A DNA stretch of 64,000 nucleotides from Sutcliffiella halmapala. Lineage in GTDB: Bacteria; Bacillota; Bacilli; Bacillales; Bacillaceae_I. The DNA is taken from the NCBI RefSeq assembly GCF_002019665.1, contig NZ_KV917375.1, forward strand, positions 3,547,445 through 3,611,444, written 5' to 3'. A program made the translations under genes and the position numbers. Shown here in pieces: positions 31,590 through 41,464 of the stretch (positions are counted from its first letter, which is position 1; each line of letters starts with the position of its first letter). The notes under the pieces are model-generated. The model saw only the letters and a program-made list of their open reading frames with translations. It had not been told where the DNA came from and did no database searches.

Positions 31590-31642
31590 ACCCAGTGTTA
31601 AAAGTATGTGTACGTCGCATACTAAAGTCGAGGTGAAACAAA

Positions 31643-32062
31643 ATGAAAAAGATTTCACTCCTTCTTTTACTGGTTTGCTTATACTTTTCACATTCAGCCT
31701 TAGCTACGCCTAACCTCCAAATAGAGGTTTTTGATGTAACAAAAAGTGAAGTTGTTAAGACGATCCCATTGGATGAAAACAAAAGAGATACAGCAATAAC
31801 GCTTGTACAAAGTGTAGAATCTCTTTATCCAAAGCTTAATCCAACACCGAAAAATGGAATAATGATAAAGGTACCCCTTGATCCTAAGGTGCGTATCGAT
31901 CATGAGCTTCTTAATGATCCAATAATAGAGGTTATCTTTATCTTTCCAGAAGAAGAGAGACCCTATATGCTTATATTTAATGAAAAGAAGGATCACCCAT
32001 TATTTTACTATTTCTCTGAAGATTCCTCAGGTTTCCTTAAGGATTTAGGTATAACTCTATGA
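31643..32062 (+). CDS. Secreted hypothetical protein (139 aa)
   Basis: A 139-residue protein with a classical signal peptide (MKKISLLLLLVCLYFSHSALA, cleavage after ALA about residue 21). The mature part has alternating strands (LQIEVFDV, GIMIKVPLD, IEVIFIFPEEERPYMLIF). There is no lipobox and no known domain. RBS GTCGAGGTG. It is followed closely by another exported protein gene. Confidence 0.8.
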   Translation: MKKISLLLLLVCLYFSHSALATPNLQIEVFDVTKSEVVKTIPLDENKRDTAITLVQSVESLYPKLNPTPKNGIMIKVPLDPKVRIDHELLNDPIIEVIFIFPEEERPYMLIFNEKKDHPLFYYFSEDSSGFLKDLGITL

Positions 32063-32119
32063 TGGATTTCTGAAAAAATGGTTACACTAACAACATCTAA
32101 ATAATTGGAGGAGCTTGAA

Positions 32120-32773
32120 ATGAAGATACGCTTTGTACTCCTTTTGGCTATTTTTGTTAGTGTAACTGCCATAATTGGTTGTAATACAAAAGAATCAATA
32201 CCAGGAAAAGCCGCCACACCACCATCTCTTCTTCCTGTATCTGGCGACTATACCTTTCAACGTTATATTGAAGACAAGGAGCATACTGAATATAGAGTGC
32301 TTTATAGCCAAGTACCGGAGAGTAAGCTTGTACAAGTGAAATTAGTTCAAGAATTGGATACTACAGATATAGCAGAATCTAATAATTTTTATGAGGAGTT
32401 AGAAGATGGAATTTATGGATATATAGTATTATCAGAGGATTTCCCGAAGGACTGGTCAGCAAAAGATATAAAAGCATTTCCAAAAACAAAAATTATTGGT
32501 TACCCCTTAGAAGTTGGAAATGAGTGGACCGAAAAATTATCAGATCTCGATGTGGATATTACTTATCATATTCGTTCAATTAATACCAGTGTAGAGACAC
32601 CTGCGAAAACATTTAACGATGCAGTTGTAATTGATTTTGAAGAAAAAGATAAGGATGGAACAATTCTACGAACAGGCTCCTCCACATTTGCTCCTCAAAT
32701 TGGTTGGGTACGTCATGAATCAACGGATGAATACTTGATGGATGTTCATGAATTAGTGAAAATAAACGAGTGA
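32120..32773 (+). CDS. Putative lipoprotein (217 aa)
   Basis: A 217-residue product with signal peptide and lipobox (VTAIIGC, lipidated Cys about residue 21). The mature part is beta-rich with a threonine/valine pattern (DVDITYHIRSINTSVETP, DGTILRTGSSTFAPQIGWVRHE) resembling the fold of lipid-layer-type exported Bacillus proteins; the family is not recognised. ATG 32120 follows GGAGGAG. A longer in-frame start 15 nt upstream lies inside that site. Confidence 0.8.
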   Translation: MKIRFVLLLAIFVSVTAIIGCNTKESIPGKAATPPSLLPVSGDYTFQRYIEDKEHTEYRVLYSQVPESKLVQVKLVQELDTTDIAESNNFYEELEDGIYGYIVLSEDFPKDWSAKDIKAFPKTKIIGYPLEVGNEWTEKLSDLDVDITYHIRSINTSVETPAKTFNDAVVIDFEEKDKDGTILRTGSSTFAPQIGWVRHESTDEYLMDVHELVKINE

Positions 32774-33191
32774 CATTAATCAATGTATAGTTAACTGCTA
32801 ACTATTTGTTGCAGTTCTCTTTGTTCTGATTGGATCTCTCTCTACTATTCACTTTGATTTCTTAAAGTTTGGCGAATTGCTAAATGCAAGCATTCCTCTA
32901 CTTACTAAACTGCCAACATTCTCGTATCGTTCTTCTCCCAAGCATGAACTCTCTTTGAAAAAAAACCAATTTTATACCAATATTTCAGAACCTTTTACTC
33001 CATACATTCGTTTAAGATTAAGATATAATCTTTAATCTTTGTTTTTACATAAATGTAATGAAGAGACAGGTTAAAATCGTGTATAATAGCAGACATACGA
33101 TAATTTCATAAGGGTATATAAATACCAATAAAATACATTACATTTTTCCGATTTCTTATTTAATCATAAACACTTATGGGGGGATGGACTG
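32774..33191. other. Intergenic region without a recognisable gene
   Basis: 418 AT-rich bases. Only a possible promoter is visible (TATAAT at 33083-33088, with no convincing -35), about 100 nt before the small membrane protein at 33192. No repeats, riboswitch or conserved ORF seen. Confidence 0.5.
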
Positions 33192-33386
33192 TTGAGGTTA
33201 AGTAAAATCATATTTGTTATTAGCATTATGGCAAGCTTCTTAATGTTAGTGGCATCTGTTATAGCATTTGTTATTCATGATATCTGGTATTTTTGGATGA
33301 TGTTTGCTTTAATGGTTGTCAGTATATTGCAAAATATTTCAGTATATAAACATATCTATACAAGCGAAGAACCTGCAAAAAGTTAG
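33192..33386 (+). CDS. Small membrane protein (64 aa)
   Basis: A 64-residue protein starting with TTG after GGGGGGATGG, with two closely spaced hydrophobic helices (about 5-27 and 31-48) and a short polar tail. It is followed directly by a terminator that overlaps its stop region, which supports a functional transcript. Family not recognised. Confidence 0.6.
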   Translation: MRLSKIIFVISIMASFLMLVASVIAFVIHDIWYFWMMFALMVVSILQNISVYKHIYTSEEPAKS

Positions 33387-33420
33387 ACCGCACCCTTTAC
33401 TAATAAAAGTGCGGTCTTTT
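33385..33420 (+). terminator. Terminator between the small membrane protein gene and dxr
   Basis: AGACCGCAC (33385-33393) pairs with GTGCGGTCT (33409-33417), followed by T-rich sequence. It may also serve the convergent dxr gene. Confidence 0.85.
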
Positions 33421-33426
33421 GCCTGT

Positions 33427-34581
33427 TTAATGTAATATTTTCACATAATTTTTCACGGCTTTTCTTGCCCACTGATCCGCCTCGAAAATATCATCTAAGC
33501 TCGGGTCCATTTGCAGTTGATGAGATGACATTGTTTCATAAAGTAGCTTCTCTATATCAAGGAACCCAATTTTCCCCTCTAAAAATAGACGATTTGCCAC
33601 TTCATTCGCCGCATTTAACACAGCCGGCATTGTTCCACCAGCTTTCCCCGCATTAAAAGCATATTGTAAGCATGGAAATCTTTCAAGATCAGGCATTTCA
33701 AAATGAAGAGTGGTAAGCTCAGCAAAATTTAATCGTTGGTAAGAACCTTTTAATCTTCTTGGATGCTCTAATGCGTATTGAATAGGAACTCTCATATCAG
33801 GAGCCCCAAGTTGAGCCATCACAGAGCCGTCAATAAATTCCACCATAGAATGAATAATACTTTCTTTATGTACGAGCACATCGATTTTTTCATACGGAAT
33901 ATCAAATAACCAATGGGCTTCTATTACTTCAAACCCTTTATTCATGAGAGTCGCACAGTCAATAGTTAACTTTGCACCCATGTTCCAGTTTGGATGTTTA
34001 AGAGCGTCGTAGGCTTTCAAGTGGCGCATTTCATCTCTTGCTCTATCTCTAAATGCTCCACCAGATGCGGTTACAATTAAACGTTCGATATCTTTCTCAT
34101 TCTCACCGTTTAAGCATTGATAAATAGCGGAATGCTCACTGTCTACCGGAATTAACTTGCAATTATTTTCTCTAGCAATCTCTGTAACTAGTTGACCAGC
34201 TGCAACTAATGTTTCTTTATTAGCAATGGCAATATCTTTCCCAGACTTTAGCGCCTCTATTGTTGGCAGAATACCTGCAGCTCCAACAACTGAACTCATT
34301 ACAATTTCAGCAGTAGTGTTTGCTGCAACTTCTATAACTCCTTCTACCCCGTAGTAAATCTCCGTTTCAGAAGGAATCTGTAACCGTAGCTGTTCAGCTA
34401 AATCCTTGTTCCCAATACTAACTTTCATTGGTCGAAATTCATTGATTTGTTGAATCATCAAATCAATATTATTTAATGCTGTTAACCCCACCACTTTAAA
34501 CTTATCTGGATGCTGCCGCACCACATCTAAAGTGGAAGTTCCAATCGACCCTGTTGATCCTAGAATGGTAATTTTCTTCAT
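33427..34581 (-). CDS. dxr: 1-deoxy-D-xylulose 5-phosphate reductoisomerase
   Basis: A 384-residue enzyme of the MEP isoprenoid pathway converting DXP to MEP with NADPH. It has the NADPH motif [21 protein letters not shown], the metal/substrate site [21 protein letters not shown] and [23 protein letters not shown]. Length is normal. It stands alone between a hypothetical gene and a small membrane gene, instead of the usual uppS-cdsA-dxr-rseP cluster, so it may be a second copy. The ribosome site is weak (GGGGCAG). Confidence 0.95.
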   Translation of the reverse strand: MKKITILGSTGSIGTSTLDVVRQHPDKFKVVGLTALNNIDLMIQQINEFRPMKVSIGNKDLAEQLRLQIPSETEIYYGVEGVIEVAANTTAEIVMSSVVGAAGILPTIEALKSGKDIAIANKETLVAAGQLVTEIARENNCKLIPVDSEHSAIYQCLNGENEKDIERLIVTASGGAFRDRARDEMRHLKAYDALKHPNWNMGAKLTIDCATLMNKGFEVIEAHWLFDIPYEKIDVLVHKESIIHSMVEFIDGSVMAQLGAPDMRVPIQYALEHPRRLKGSYQRLNFAELTTLHFEMPDLERFPCLQYAFNAGKAGGTMPAVLNAANEVANRLFLEGKIGFLDIEKLLYETMSSHQLQMDPSLDDIFEADQWARKAVKNYVKILH

Positions 34582-34703
34582 ATATCTTACTGCCCCTTTA
34601 TGTTATCGGTTTTTTTTTGATTAAATTATTGATTTTATAAAAAACATTCCTATCACCACTTTCAAGGTTAGACGAGAATTTCCTCAAAAAAGTTTCAAAA
34701 ATA

Positions 34704-34731
34704 TTAGGAAGCTAGCATGCTAGCTTCCTAA
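34704..34731 (-). terminator. Terminator of the hypothetical gene at 34732
   Basis: A 28-bp near-perfect palindrome (TTAGGAAGCTAGC at one side, core GCATGC) directly after the stop codon, followed on the minus strand by an AT-rich ATATTTTTG tract. Confidence 0.75.
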
Positions 34732-35730
34732 TTATAATTTCATCTCTGTTCCAAGGTATTTGCCTTTTTCATCATATAACAAAAATTTCTTTTTCGTTTT
34801 TTCTCCATCTATTAATCTTTCTGGAATTTGAACATGTAATAGAAATTGTTGATTTTTCACCTCGCTAGCGGTTTGATAAATCATTTCGTCTTCTATTTCT
34901 ATCACCAAAACTACTCTTTTAACTTTATCTTTATCTGGAATTAAGCCATGCAAAAAGGTAATCTCTTTATCAGCATTCTTAATTTTCTTCTCTTCAAAAC
35001 AAAAAGCTTTATCCCCTACCATCGAATACGTATCAGAATCTTCTATAGTATGTAGTGTATATCCTTCTTCACTTAGTTCAAAGCTCCCCAATACAGTGTT
35101 TAAATTGCTATCGATAAGCGAATGCAACATGAAAGTCTGATTATCTTCATCCACAAACATAATTTCCATATCTCGATAATCTGCGGCTTCAGCATCTAAG
35201 GCATCTCGTAATGTTCGATAATGAAAGATTGGCGAAGCACTACTTTTTAATAGGTTTTCTGCTTTTTTAATTTGTGTAAAATACCTTTGAGGAGGAATGT
35301 CGATACTTTTGGGTCCACTCTCATCTACTATATCAGTGTAAATGGTTTTAATAGCCAGCTTCTGATTTTCCCCAGCAAATAATACATATTTTCCTTTATT
35401 CGTCTCTAGTAATTCCGAATAAAAACTTTGTTCATCTAATATTTTCACTAATTTCAGCTTTTGATTTAGGCCTTTTTTTAATAGCATAATACCAATCTGT
35501 TCTTCCTTATGTAAAAATGTAGCAATCAACATATCCGAATTATCAACTGTAATTAATTCTAAAATAAATGGGGCTTCTTGAACGCCTTCGTTTTCTTCAT
35601 ACCAATTTTGAAGAAAGCTCAATATATCCCTTTCTGAATTGCTTATGGAGTAATTTTTATAATGGTTTACTATCACACTTAGAAACACCACTAGACTTGC
35701 AATGGCAATTAAAGATAATATTCTTTTCAA
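34732..35730 (-). CDS. Membrane-anchored or secreted hypothetical protein (332 aa)
   Basis: About 332 residues: an N-terminal hydrophobic helix (ILSLIAIASLVVFLSVIV) serves as anchor or uncleaved signal, followed by a large extracytoplasmic region rich in beta strands, Asp, Glu and Lys. TTG at 35730 is chosen because GGGAGGT is well spaced; a GTG at 35745 lies within that site. No known domain recognised. Confidence 0.75.
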   Translation of the reverse strand: MKRILSLIAIASLVVFLSVIVNHYKNYSISNSERDILSFLQNWYEENEGVQEAPFILELITVDNSDMLIATFLHKEEQIGIMLLKKGLNQKLKLVKILDEQSFYSELLETNKGKYVLFAGENQKLAIKTIYTDIVDESGPKSIDIPPQRYFTQIKKAENLLKSSASPIFHYRTLRDALDAEAADYRDMEIMFVDEDNQTFMLHSLIDSNLNTVLGSFELSEEGYTLHTIEDSDTYSMVGDKAFCFEEKKIKNADKEITFLHGLIPDKDKVKRVVLVIEIEDEMIYQTASEVKNQQFLLHVQIPERLIDGEKTKKKFLLYDEKGKYLGTEMKL

Positions 35731-35998
35731 GTCATTACCTCCCACCAGTATTATTAAGGTTTTATATAAATTGAAATAATTTACTATTTATTAGTCCGAT
35801 AGCCTCACCTTCTATCTTAGAACAGTTTAACTTAAGTGGCTATTGGGAAAGTACATTCTTCATTTACGATTTAATTCTTTATTTTCACTATCTATTTTCC
35901 TCCACCAGTAAATTAATACCACAAATAAGGAAATTATTACATTTTTTTTGAACTATGGGGTAAGTTATGTAAGGAATATACATTAAGGAGGGAATCGA

Positions 35999-36619
35999 TT
36001 GAAAAAAATAGTATTATTTATGGTATGCTTCGCTTTCTTAATAGGGGTAGCTTCAGTATCCCCTGTTGAAGCAACCTCTCACCATACTTATCATGGCGAC
36101 AAGCATGAACATCCAATGGAATGGGAGGAAGCCGATAAAGAAAAAGCAGCCGAATTAATAAAACTCGGATATGACAAACATGATATCTTTCATGCTTTAA
36201 AGCTTTCCCAACTAGCCAATGTAGAGGTGGAAAAAATATTAGCCTATTATAAGGAAAATAAATCTTGGGAAGAGACAGCCGCACATTTTGGGGTAGATAA
36301 AGCAAAGGTTAACCATCACCACAATTGGAAAAAACACAAAAAGTATCTCGAAGAAAATAAAGACAAAGTATTGCCATACTTAGCTTCATACTTAAACAAA
36401 GATGAAGCAGAGCTTACTAACTACCTAGAGGAAGGTGCTAAATTACATACTCTTGTAAAAGCATCTATTCTTTCAAAATTGGCCGGAATAGAAATAAAAG
36501 AGATACTTGCGAAATCAGAAAACGGTCAAACTTTTCGTGAGATCGCAGAAGAATACAAAATAGAAAAAGCAGACATGTTCAAAGAAATGAAAAAACTCAA
36601 ACAAGCTATTGAAGAATAG
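35999..36619 (+). CDS. Secreted His-rich protein with a duplicated helical domain (206 aa)
   Basis: A signal peptide (MKKIVLFMVCFAFLIGVASVSPVEA), then a histidine-rich stretch (HHTYHGDKHEHP). Two copies follow of an approximately 43-residue helical unit (about 62-104 and 150-192) sharing the pattern LSxLAxxExxxILA...ExAxxxxxxKAxx, for example LSQLANVEVEKILAYYKENK and LSKLAGIEIKEILAKSENGQ. A second His cluster (NHHHNWKKHKK) lies between. Start TTG with AAGGAGGG. The units look like small helix-turn-helix modules; the His clusters suggest metal binding, an inference. Confidence 0.78.
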   Translation: MKKIVLFMVCFAFLIGVASVSPVEATSHHTYHGDKHEHPMEWEEADKEKAAELIKLGYDKHDIFHALKLSQLANVEVEKILAYYKENKSWEETAAHFGVDKAKVNHHHNWKKHKKYLEENKDKVLPYLASYLNKDEAELTNYLEEGAKLHTLVKASILSKLAGIEIKEILAKSENGQTFREIAEEYKIEKADMFKEMKKLKQAIEE

Positions 36620-36625
36620 AAAACA

Positions 36626-36938
36626 GAAGCTGGGACAAAAGTGTTTTAGTCTAAGAAAAAGCCGAACTAATTTGAGTTTTAAGATCAAATTAGTTCGGTT
36701 TTTTTATGTGTTCAACTATACGTTTAATTTTCAGGCTATTCCTGCGGTTGATTGGAGTGTAAGACGAAGACTCCTGCTTAGAGAAGTGGCCAATGTGAGA
36801 CCCCGCATGCGAAGCCGAGGAGGCTCACGGGTCACCCGCGGAAAGCGAAGTCTTGCACGAAAATCAATAGCGGTTTTTAGAGCCGGTACTTAAATTGTAC
36901 GTCTTTTGTAAGAGTTTTTTTAGTTTTGCCCCATCCTC
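36626..36938. repeat. Dispersed repeat with terminal inverted repeats, copy 2
   Basis: Nearly identical along its length to 2993-3312, same orientation: GAAGCTGGGACAAAA at one end and TTTTGCCCCATCCTC at the other. It has the same internal hairpin (CCGAACTAATTTG with CAAATTAGTTCGG) and the same GTGAGACCCCGC...GGAGGCTCACGGG core. Differences are scattered point changes. Confidence 0.85.
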
Positions 36939-37027
36939 ATTTACCGAATAAACTGGATAGCTTTTCCTTTAAACACGAATTTATCCTCTTAATTATTCAA
37001 AAATATTCGTTTTTTACTCTTTAGGGG

Positions 37028-37056
37028 TTTTCAATTCCGTTTTTTTCATATATAAT
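37028..37056 (+). promoter_or_regulatory. Promoter of the xpt riboswitch transcript
   Basis: TTTTCA (37028-37033), 17 nt, perfect TATAAT (37051-37056), about 35 nt before the aptamer. Confidence 0.6.
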
Positions 37057-37085
37057 CACATCATAATCCAAACAATTTAATATAT

Positions 37086-37160
37086 CCAAACTCGTATAAT
37101 AGTGGGAATACGGCCTACAAGTATCTACCAAGCTACCTTAAATGGCTTGACTACGGGTGA
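37086..37160 (+). promoter_or_regulatory. Purine riboswitch, guanine class, upstream of xpt
   Basis: CTCGTATAATAGTGGGAATA, CGGCCTAC, AAGTATCTACC, AGCTACC and GGCTTGACTACGGG form the purine aptamer. The C in GACTACG indicates guanine/hypoxanthine recognition. The normally invariant TTTCTACC is TATCTACC here, an unusual core change. It is followed by an antiterminator-like hairpin (ATAATAGCAT/ATGCTATTAT, about 37184-37213) and the terminator at 37230. Confidence 0.9.
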
Positions 37161-37229
37161 TAACTAGACAAAAGGTTTACAGATAATAGCATAGTTTTCA
37201 TGCTATTATTTGTATGTTATTTTTTCATG

Positions 37230-37905
<676 letters not shown>

Positions 37906-37931
37906 CATGATTGAATTTTGGAGGTATGACT

Positions 37932-39461
37932 ATGTCATCAAAAACTGTAAACTATCCTTGGTATAAAAAAGAAGATACGGACGCTTTTTTCGCATTATTT
38001 CAAAATAATCTAGCAAACTTCGTTATCATTGCTGTTACAATGCTTGGAATGGGCTTTCCAGCAAGTATCGTGTTCGGGAAAGTCATACCTGGTGCCGCAG
38101 TTGCCGTTATGTTTGGAAATATATACTATGCCTATATGGCAAATCGTTTGGCCCAAAAAGAAGGCAGAACTGATGTTACTGCTCTCTCCTATGGTATTAG
38201 TACTCCCGTAATGTTTGTATTCTTGTTTGGTGTATTAGTACCAGCAAAAACAATAACTGGTGACCCTGAGTTGGCATGGAAAATTGCAGTTGCTGCAGCA
38301 TTTTTAAGCGGTTTTATCGAAGTATTAGTGAGCTTTACAGGAAATTGGGTTCGTAAGCAGTTACCGAGAGCTGCGATGCTCGGTGCAGTTGCTGGGGTTG
38401 CACTAACTTTTATTGCCGGTGAAATGTTATTTAACACCTTCTCGATTCCAGTCGTTGGCTTAGTAGCACTTGCAATTATCATCGTTGGAATGGTTGGAAA
38501 GATGGCAATGCCATTCAACATCCCCTCTTCGTTATTTGCAGTTATTATCGGAACCATTTTAGCTTTCACATTAGGCTATCAATCTCCTACTAAAATTAGT
38601 GAAGGCTTAGCACATATTGGTTTTTATCCATTACTACCATCACTAGCAGCATTTGATGGAATGACATATTTATTCGGATCACTTATTGGCTTACTAGCTA
38701 TCCTTCTACCAATTTCACTTTATAACGCCATTGAGACAATGAATAATGTTGACGCAATGGCAGCAGCTGGCGACTCTTACGATATTCGTGAATGTCAAGC
38801 AGTAGATGGGGTCGGCGCTATGATTGGTGCAGCATTTGGTGGACCATTCCCTACGACTGTATATATTGCTACAGTCGGTTCTAAGTGGATGGGTGCAGGA
38901 CGTGGGTATAGTATATTAAATGCGATTGTCTTTGGTATTACCGCAGTAACCGGCGTAATTGCTACCCTTGCTGCTATCATTCCTTTGGCAGCAGTTGCTC
39001 CTATTTTAGTGTTTGTTGGAATTTCTATGGTTGCAACAGCCTTTCAATCAAATGAAAAAAAATATTTCCCAGCTGTTGCAATTGCGATGCTTCCATACTT
39101 CGCAAACTATGTAATGACACGCTTTAACAACAATGCAGGTGAAGTAGTAGCTGGTATTTCAGAAGGAATTGTACCACTCGGTCAAGGTGCAATGTTTACC
39201 GCTATTATCCTAGGTGCAGTCACCGTATATGTAATCGATCAAAATTATGTAAAAGCCGCCTACTTCTCATTAATCGGTGCTGCCCTCTCCTTCGTAGGAT
39301 TAATGCATGCACCTAAATTAGCGATAAACGCAGCTCCTGATTTTGCAATCGGATATATATTAATCGCAGTATTCTTCGTTTACTGCACATATCAACACGC
39401 TAAAAACACTGGAAAAACTGAAAAAGAATTTATAGCAAAGCAACACAACAAAGCTTCCTAA
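37932..39461 (+). CDS. NCS2-family nucleobase permease
   Basis: A 509-residue membrane protein with about 12-14 helices of the xanthine/uracil permease superfamily. Conserved segments include FFALFQNNLANFVIIAVTML, DVTALSYGISTPVM and NNVDAMAAAGDSYDIRECQ, where B. subtilis xpt is followed by pbuX. The sequence looks unlike classical PbuX, so its substrate (xanthine, guanine or hypoxanthine) is inferred only from the guanine-class riboswitch and xpt. ATG 37932 chosen for spacing to GGAGGT; upstream in-frame ATGs abut that site. Confidence 0.88.
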   Translation: MSSKTVNYPWYKKEDTDAFFALFQNNLANFVIIAVTMLGMGFPASIVFGKVIPGAAVAVMFGNIYYAYMANRLAQKEGRTDVTALSYGISTPVMFVFLFGVLVPAKTITGDPELAWKIAVAAAFLSGFIEVLVSFTGNWVRKQLPRAAMLGAVAGVALTFIAGEMLFNTFSIPVVGLVALAIIIVGMVGKMAMPFNIPSSLFAVIIGTILAFTLGYQSPTKISEGLAHIGFYPLLPSLAAFDGMTYLFGSLIGLLAILLPISLYNAIETMNNVDAMAAAGDSYDIRECQAVDGVGAMIGAAFGGPFPTTVYIATVGSKWMGAGRGYSILNAIVFGITAVTGVIATLAAIIPLAAVAPILVFVGISMVATAFQSNEKKYFPAVAIAMLPYFANYVMTRFNNNAGEVVAGISEGIVPLGQGAMFTAIILGAVTVYVIDQNYVKAAYFSLIGAALSFVGLMHAPKLAINAAPDFAIGYILIAVFFVYCTYQHAKNTGKTEKEFIAKQHNKAS

Positions 39462-39475
39462 ATAAAATTGATTAA

Positions 39476-39516
39476 AAATGAGCTCTTTTCTTAAAAATAG
39501 AAAAGAGCTCATTTTT
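39476..39516 (+). terminator. Terminator of the xpt-permease operon
   Basis: AAATGAGCTCTTTTC and GAAAAGAGCTCATTT form a 15-bp perfect stem with a 9-nt loop, then T-rich. Confidence 0.92.
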
Positions 39517-39555
39517 GCATAGAAAAACAATACCCCACCACGACCGCTGCTCGGC

Positions 39556-39582
39556 ACCGATTGGACATTTGCACATACAATA
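39556..39582 (+). promoter_or_regulatory. SigK-like promoter of the glycine-rich repeat protein
   Basis: AC (39556-39557), 16 nt, CATACAATA (39574-39582), an exact match to the SigK pattern AC-N16-CATANNNTA. It lies about 30 nt before the start codon. Confidence 0.65.
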
Positions 39583-39613
39583 CAAAGTAATCCTATATTG
39601 AAGGAGGCTAATT

Positions 39614-40273
39614 ATGTTATCTCAGCGGTGGAACGGTCCCCCTAATATTAGAGGTTTTGGAGGTTTTGGAGGTCCAGGAGGATTCGGTGGGGGTTATGGT
39701 GGTTTTGGCGGCCTCGGATTTCCATTACTCGGCGGATTAGTAGGGGGGCTCGTTGGTAGTGCTCTATTTAACCCATACGGAGGTGTCTTTGGTGGAGGCG
39801 GCTTTGGCGGCGGATACGGAGGATTTCCTGGTTATGGTGCAGGTCCAGGATTCGGCGGTAGACCAGGATTCGGTGGTAGACCAGGATTCGGTGGTAGACC
39901 AGGATTCGGCGGTGGACCAGGGTTCGGCGGTGGACCAGGGTTCAGTGGTGGACCAGGGTTCGGTGGTGGACCAGGGTTCGGTGGTGGACCAGGGTTCGGT
40001 GGTGGACCAGGGTTCGGTGGTGGACCAGGGTTCGGTGGTGGACCAGGGTTCGGTGGTGGACCAGGGTTCGGTGGTGGACCAGGGTTCGGTGGTGGACCAG
40101 GGTTCGGTGGTGGACCAGGGTTCGGTGGTGGACCAGGGTTCGGTGGTGGACCAGGGTTCGGTGGTGGACCAGGGTTCGGTGGTGGACCAGGGTTCGGTGG
40201 TGGACCAGGGTTCGGTGGTGGACCAGGGTTCGGTGGTGGACCAGGGTTCGGTGGTGGACCAGGGTTCAATTGA
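39614..40273 (+). CDS. Glycine-rich tandem-repeat protein, candidate spore-coat or exosporium protein
   Basis: A 219-residue protein. The first 75 residues are Gly/Phe/Tyr-rich with a hydrophobic glycine-zipper-like segment (LLGGLVGGLVGSALFNPYGG). The remainder is 24 tandem six-residue units ending in PGF, mostly GGGPGF, with GGRPGF variants first. There is no signal peptide, Cys or catalytic motif. RBS AAGGAGG. The zipper segment recurs in the minus-strand protein at 50671-50937 (GGLLGGLLGGALLSPYG), so the two are probably paralogues. The SigK-like promoter supports a spore-surface role; inference. Confidence 0.85.
   Translation: MLSQRWNGPPNIRGFGGFGGPGGFGGGYGGFGGLGFPLLGGLVGGLVGSALFNPYGGVFGGGGFGGGYGGFPGYGAGPGFGGRPGFGGRPGFGGRPGFGGGPGFGGGPGFSGGPGFGGGPGFGGGPGFGGGPGFGGGPGFGGGPGFGGGPGFGGGPGFGGGPGFGGGPGFGGGPGFGGGPGFGGGPGFGGGPGFGGGPGFGGGPGFGGGPGFGGGPGFN
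39845..40267 (+). repeat. 18-bp tandem repeat array, 24 units
   Basis: Consensus GGTGGACCAGGGTTCGGT repeats at an exact 18-bp interval from the first CCAGG at 39845 to the last at 40259 (23 intervals). Early units carry sense changes (GGTAGA for Arg, AGTGGT for Ser); later ones are almost identical. It codes for GGGPGF in the main frame and keeps other frames open too. Confidence 0.97.
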
Positions 40274-40454
40274 AAAACTTGATTTTATAACAAACCAGAG
40301 ATAAATAATATTGAAAAGAAATGCGGACTCTTTAATTTACAAGTAACTTAGGGGGTCCAATTTCTATTTTTATGTGCAAGTGAACGTTAACTTATCCTCT
40401 TTAACTCCACTTATTTATTTCAGTGATTTCTCTGTATTTAAACTCGAATGTCAC

Positions 40455-40487
40455 TAAAAAAAAGAAACCCCACACTATCGGAGTTTC
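40455..40487 (-). terminator. Terminator of uppP copy 2
   Basis: Minus strand GAAACTCC (40487-40480) pairs with GGGGTTTC (40471-40464), allowing one G-T, followed by T8. Confidence 0.8.
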
Positions 40488-40503
40488 CTTTCGGCAATCT
40501 TTT

Positions 40504-41319
40504 CTATAAAAATATAATTACTAAAGGACCTACAATAAAGCAGTAGATTGCAAAATAAACAAGATTTCCTTTAGCCATAATGTTCATAAACCATTTTAAC
40601 GCAAAATAAGAAGCAACAAGTGAACCAAGGAAAGCTACAGTATAAGGTAGAATCATCTCATTTAGATTAGGCATGCTGATAAGGTCCGATATCCCTAATA
40701 ATGTTACTCCAAAACTGATAGGAATGTACATTAAAAAGGAAAACTTCAAAGCCGTATCTTGTCTCATTCCCATTCCCATTGCTGCTACAATCGTAGCACC
40801 TGATCTGCTAATTCCAGGGACAAGCGCGATAGCTTGAGCAAAACCAACAATTATAGCATCTCTTAATTTCAGATCTGTGTCGTTTTTCCGTCCTCTTAAG
40901 TTACGGATAAGGAATAGTGCCACACCCGTGATAAGCAGGGTTACCCCTACTACTTTTACATTACCGTCGAGTTGACCGGCAATATCGTCCCCAAATAAAA
41001 AGCCAATAACTCCTGCTGGTATAGTTCCAATGATTAAAAATAGGACAAAGCGAAAATCTGACTTATCCTCACTGTTACGTTTAACTATATATCTAGTAGC
41101 TCCAAAGAAAAGTTGAGAGATTGACTCTCTAAAAATAAAAAGAACTGCTAAGAGTGAAGCGAAATTTACAATAATTTCGAATGTTAACCCTTCTAGTTCA
41201 ATTCCTAACAATTTTTGCAATATCAGAACATGACCACTCGAAGAAACTGGTATTGGTTCAGTTACACCTTGAAATATCCCTAATAACAAGTATTTTAGTA
41301 AATTAATTAAATCTTCCAT
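40504..41319 (-). CDS. Undecaprenyl-diphosphatase UppP (BacA family), copy 2
   Basis: A 271-residue homologue of the protein at 29204, with Q17-G-V-T-E21, SSSGH (26-30) and PGISRSGAT motifs. It differs in having a longer N-terminus and the loop [13 protein letters not shown]. It is expected to dephosphorylate undecaprenyl diphosphate at the membrane. It is monocistronic with its own terminator. Two BacA-type genes in 12 kb suggest redundancy or condition-specific expression. Confidence 0.92.
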   Translation of the reverse strand: MEDLINLLKYLLLGIFQGVTEPIPVSSSGHVLILQKLLGIELEGLTFEIIVNFASLLAVLFIFRESISQLFFGATRYIVKRNSEDKSDFRFVLFLIIGTIPAGVIGFLFGDDIAGQLDGNVKVVGVTLLITGVALFLIRNLRGRKNDTDLKLRDAIIVGFAQAIALVPGISRSGATIVAAMGMGMRQDTALKFSFLMYIPISFGVTLLGISDLISMPNLNEMILPYTVAFLGSLVASYFALKWFMNIMAKGNLVYFAIYCFIVGPLVIIFL

Positions 41320-41464
41320 AAATAATAAAACCTCAATTTCATTTAATAATAAAATTTAATATAACATATATAAGCTTACAAGGATACCCTTCTATATTCA
41401 CTATAAAGTTTTAGGATTTTATATAGGCGAAAAAGTAGCGTTAAAAATAGCAATGCCCTTCCGT

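Noticed and set aside
36609-36893. Basic 94-codon frame over repeat copy 2
   Set aside because: It is explained by the non-coding repeat; the Arg-rich translation comes from the GC-rich core and is not held in copy 1.
39753-40304. Plus-strand frame of VDQGSV repeats and minus-strand frame of NPGPPP repeats
   Set aside because: Both are by-products of an 18-bp repeat whose period is a multiple of three; only the GGPGF frame has a ribosome site and promoter.
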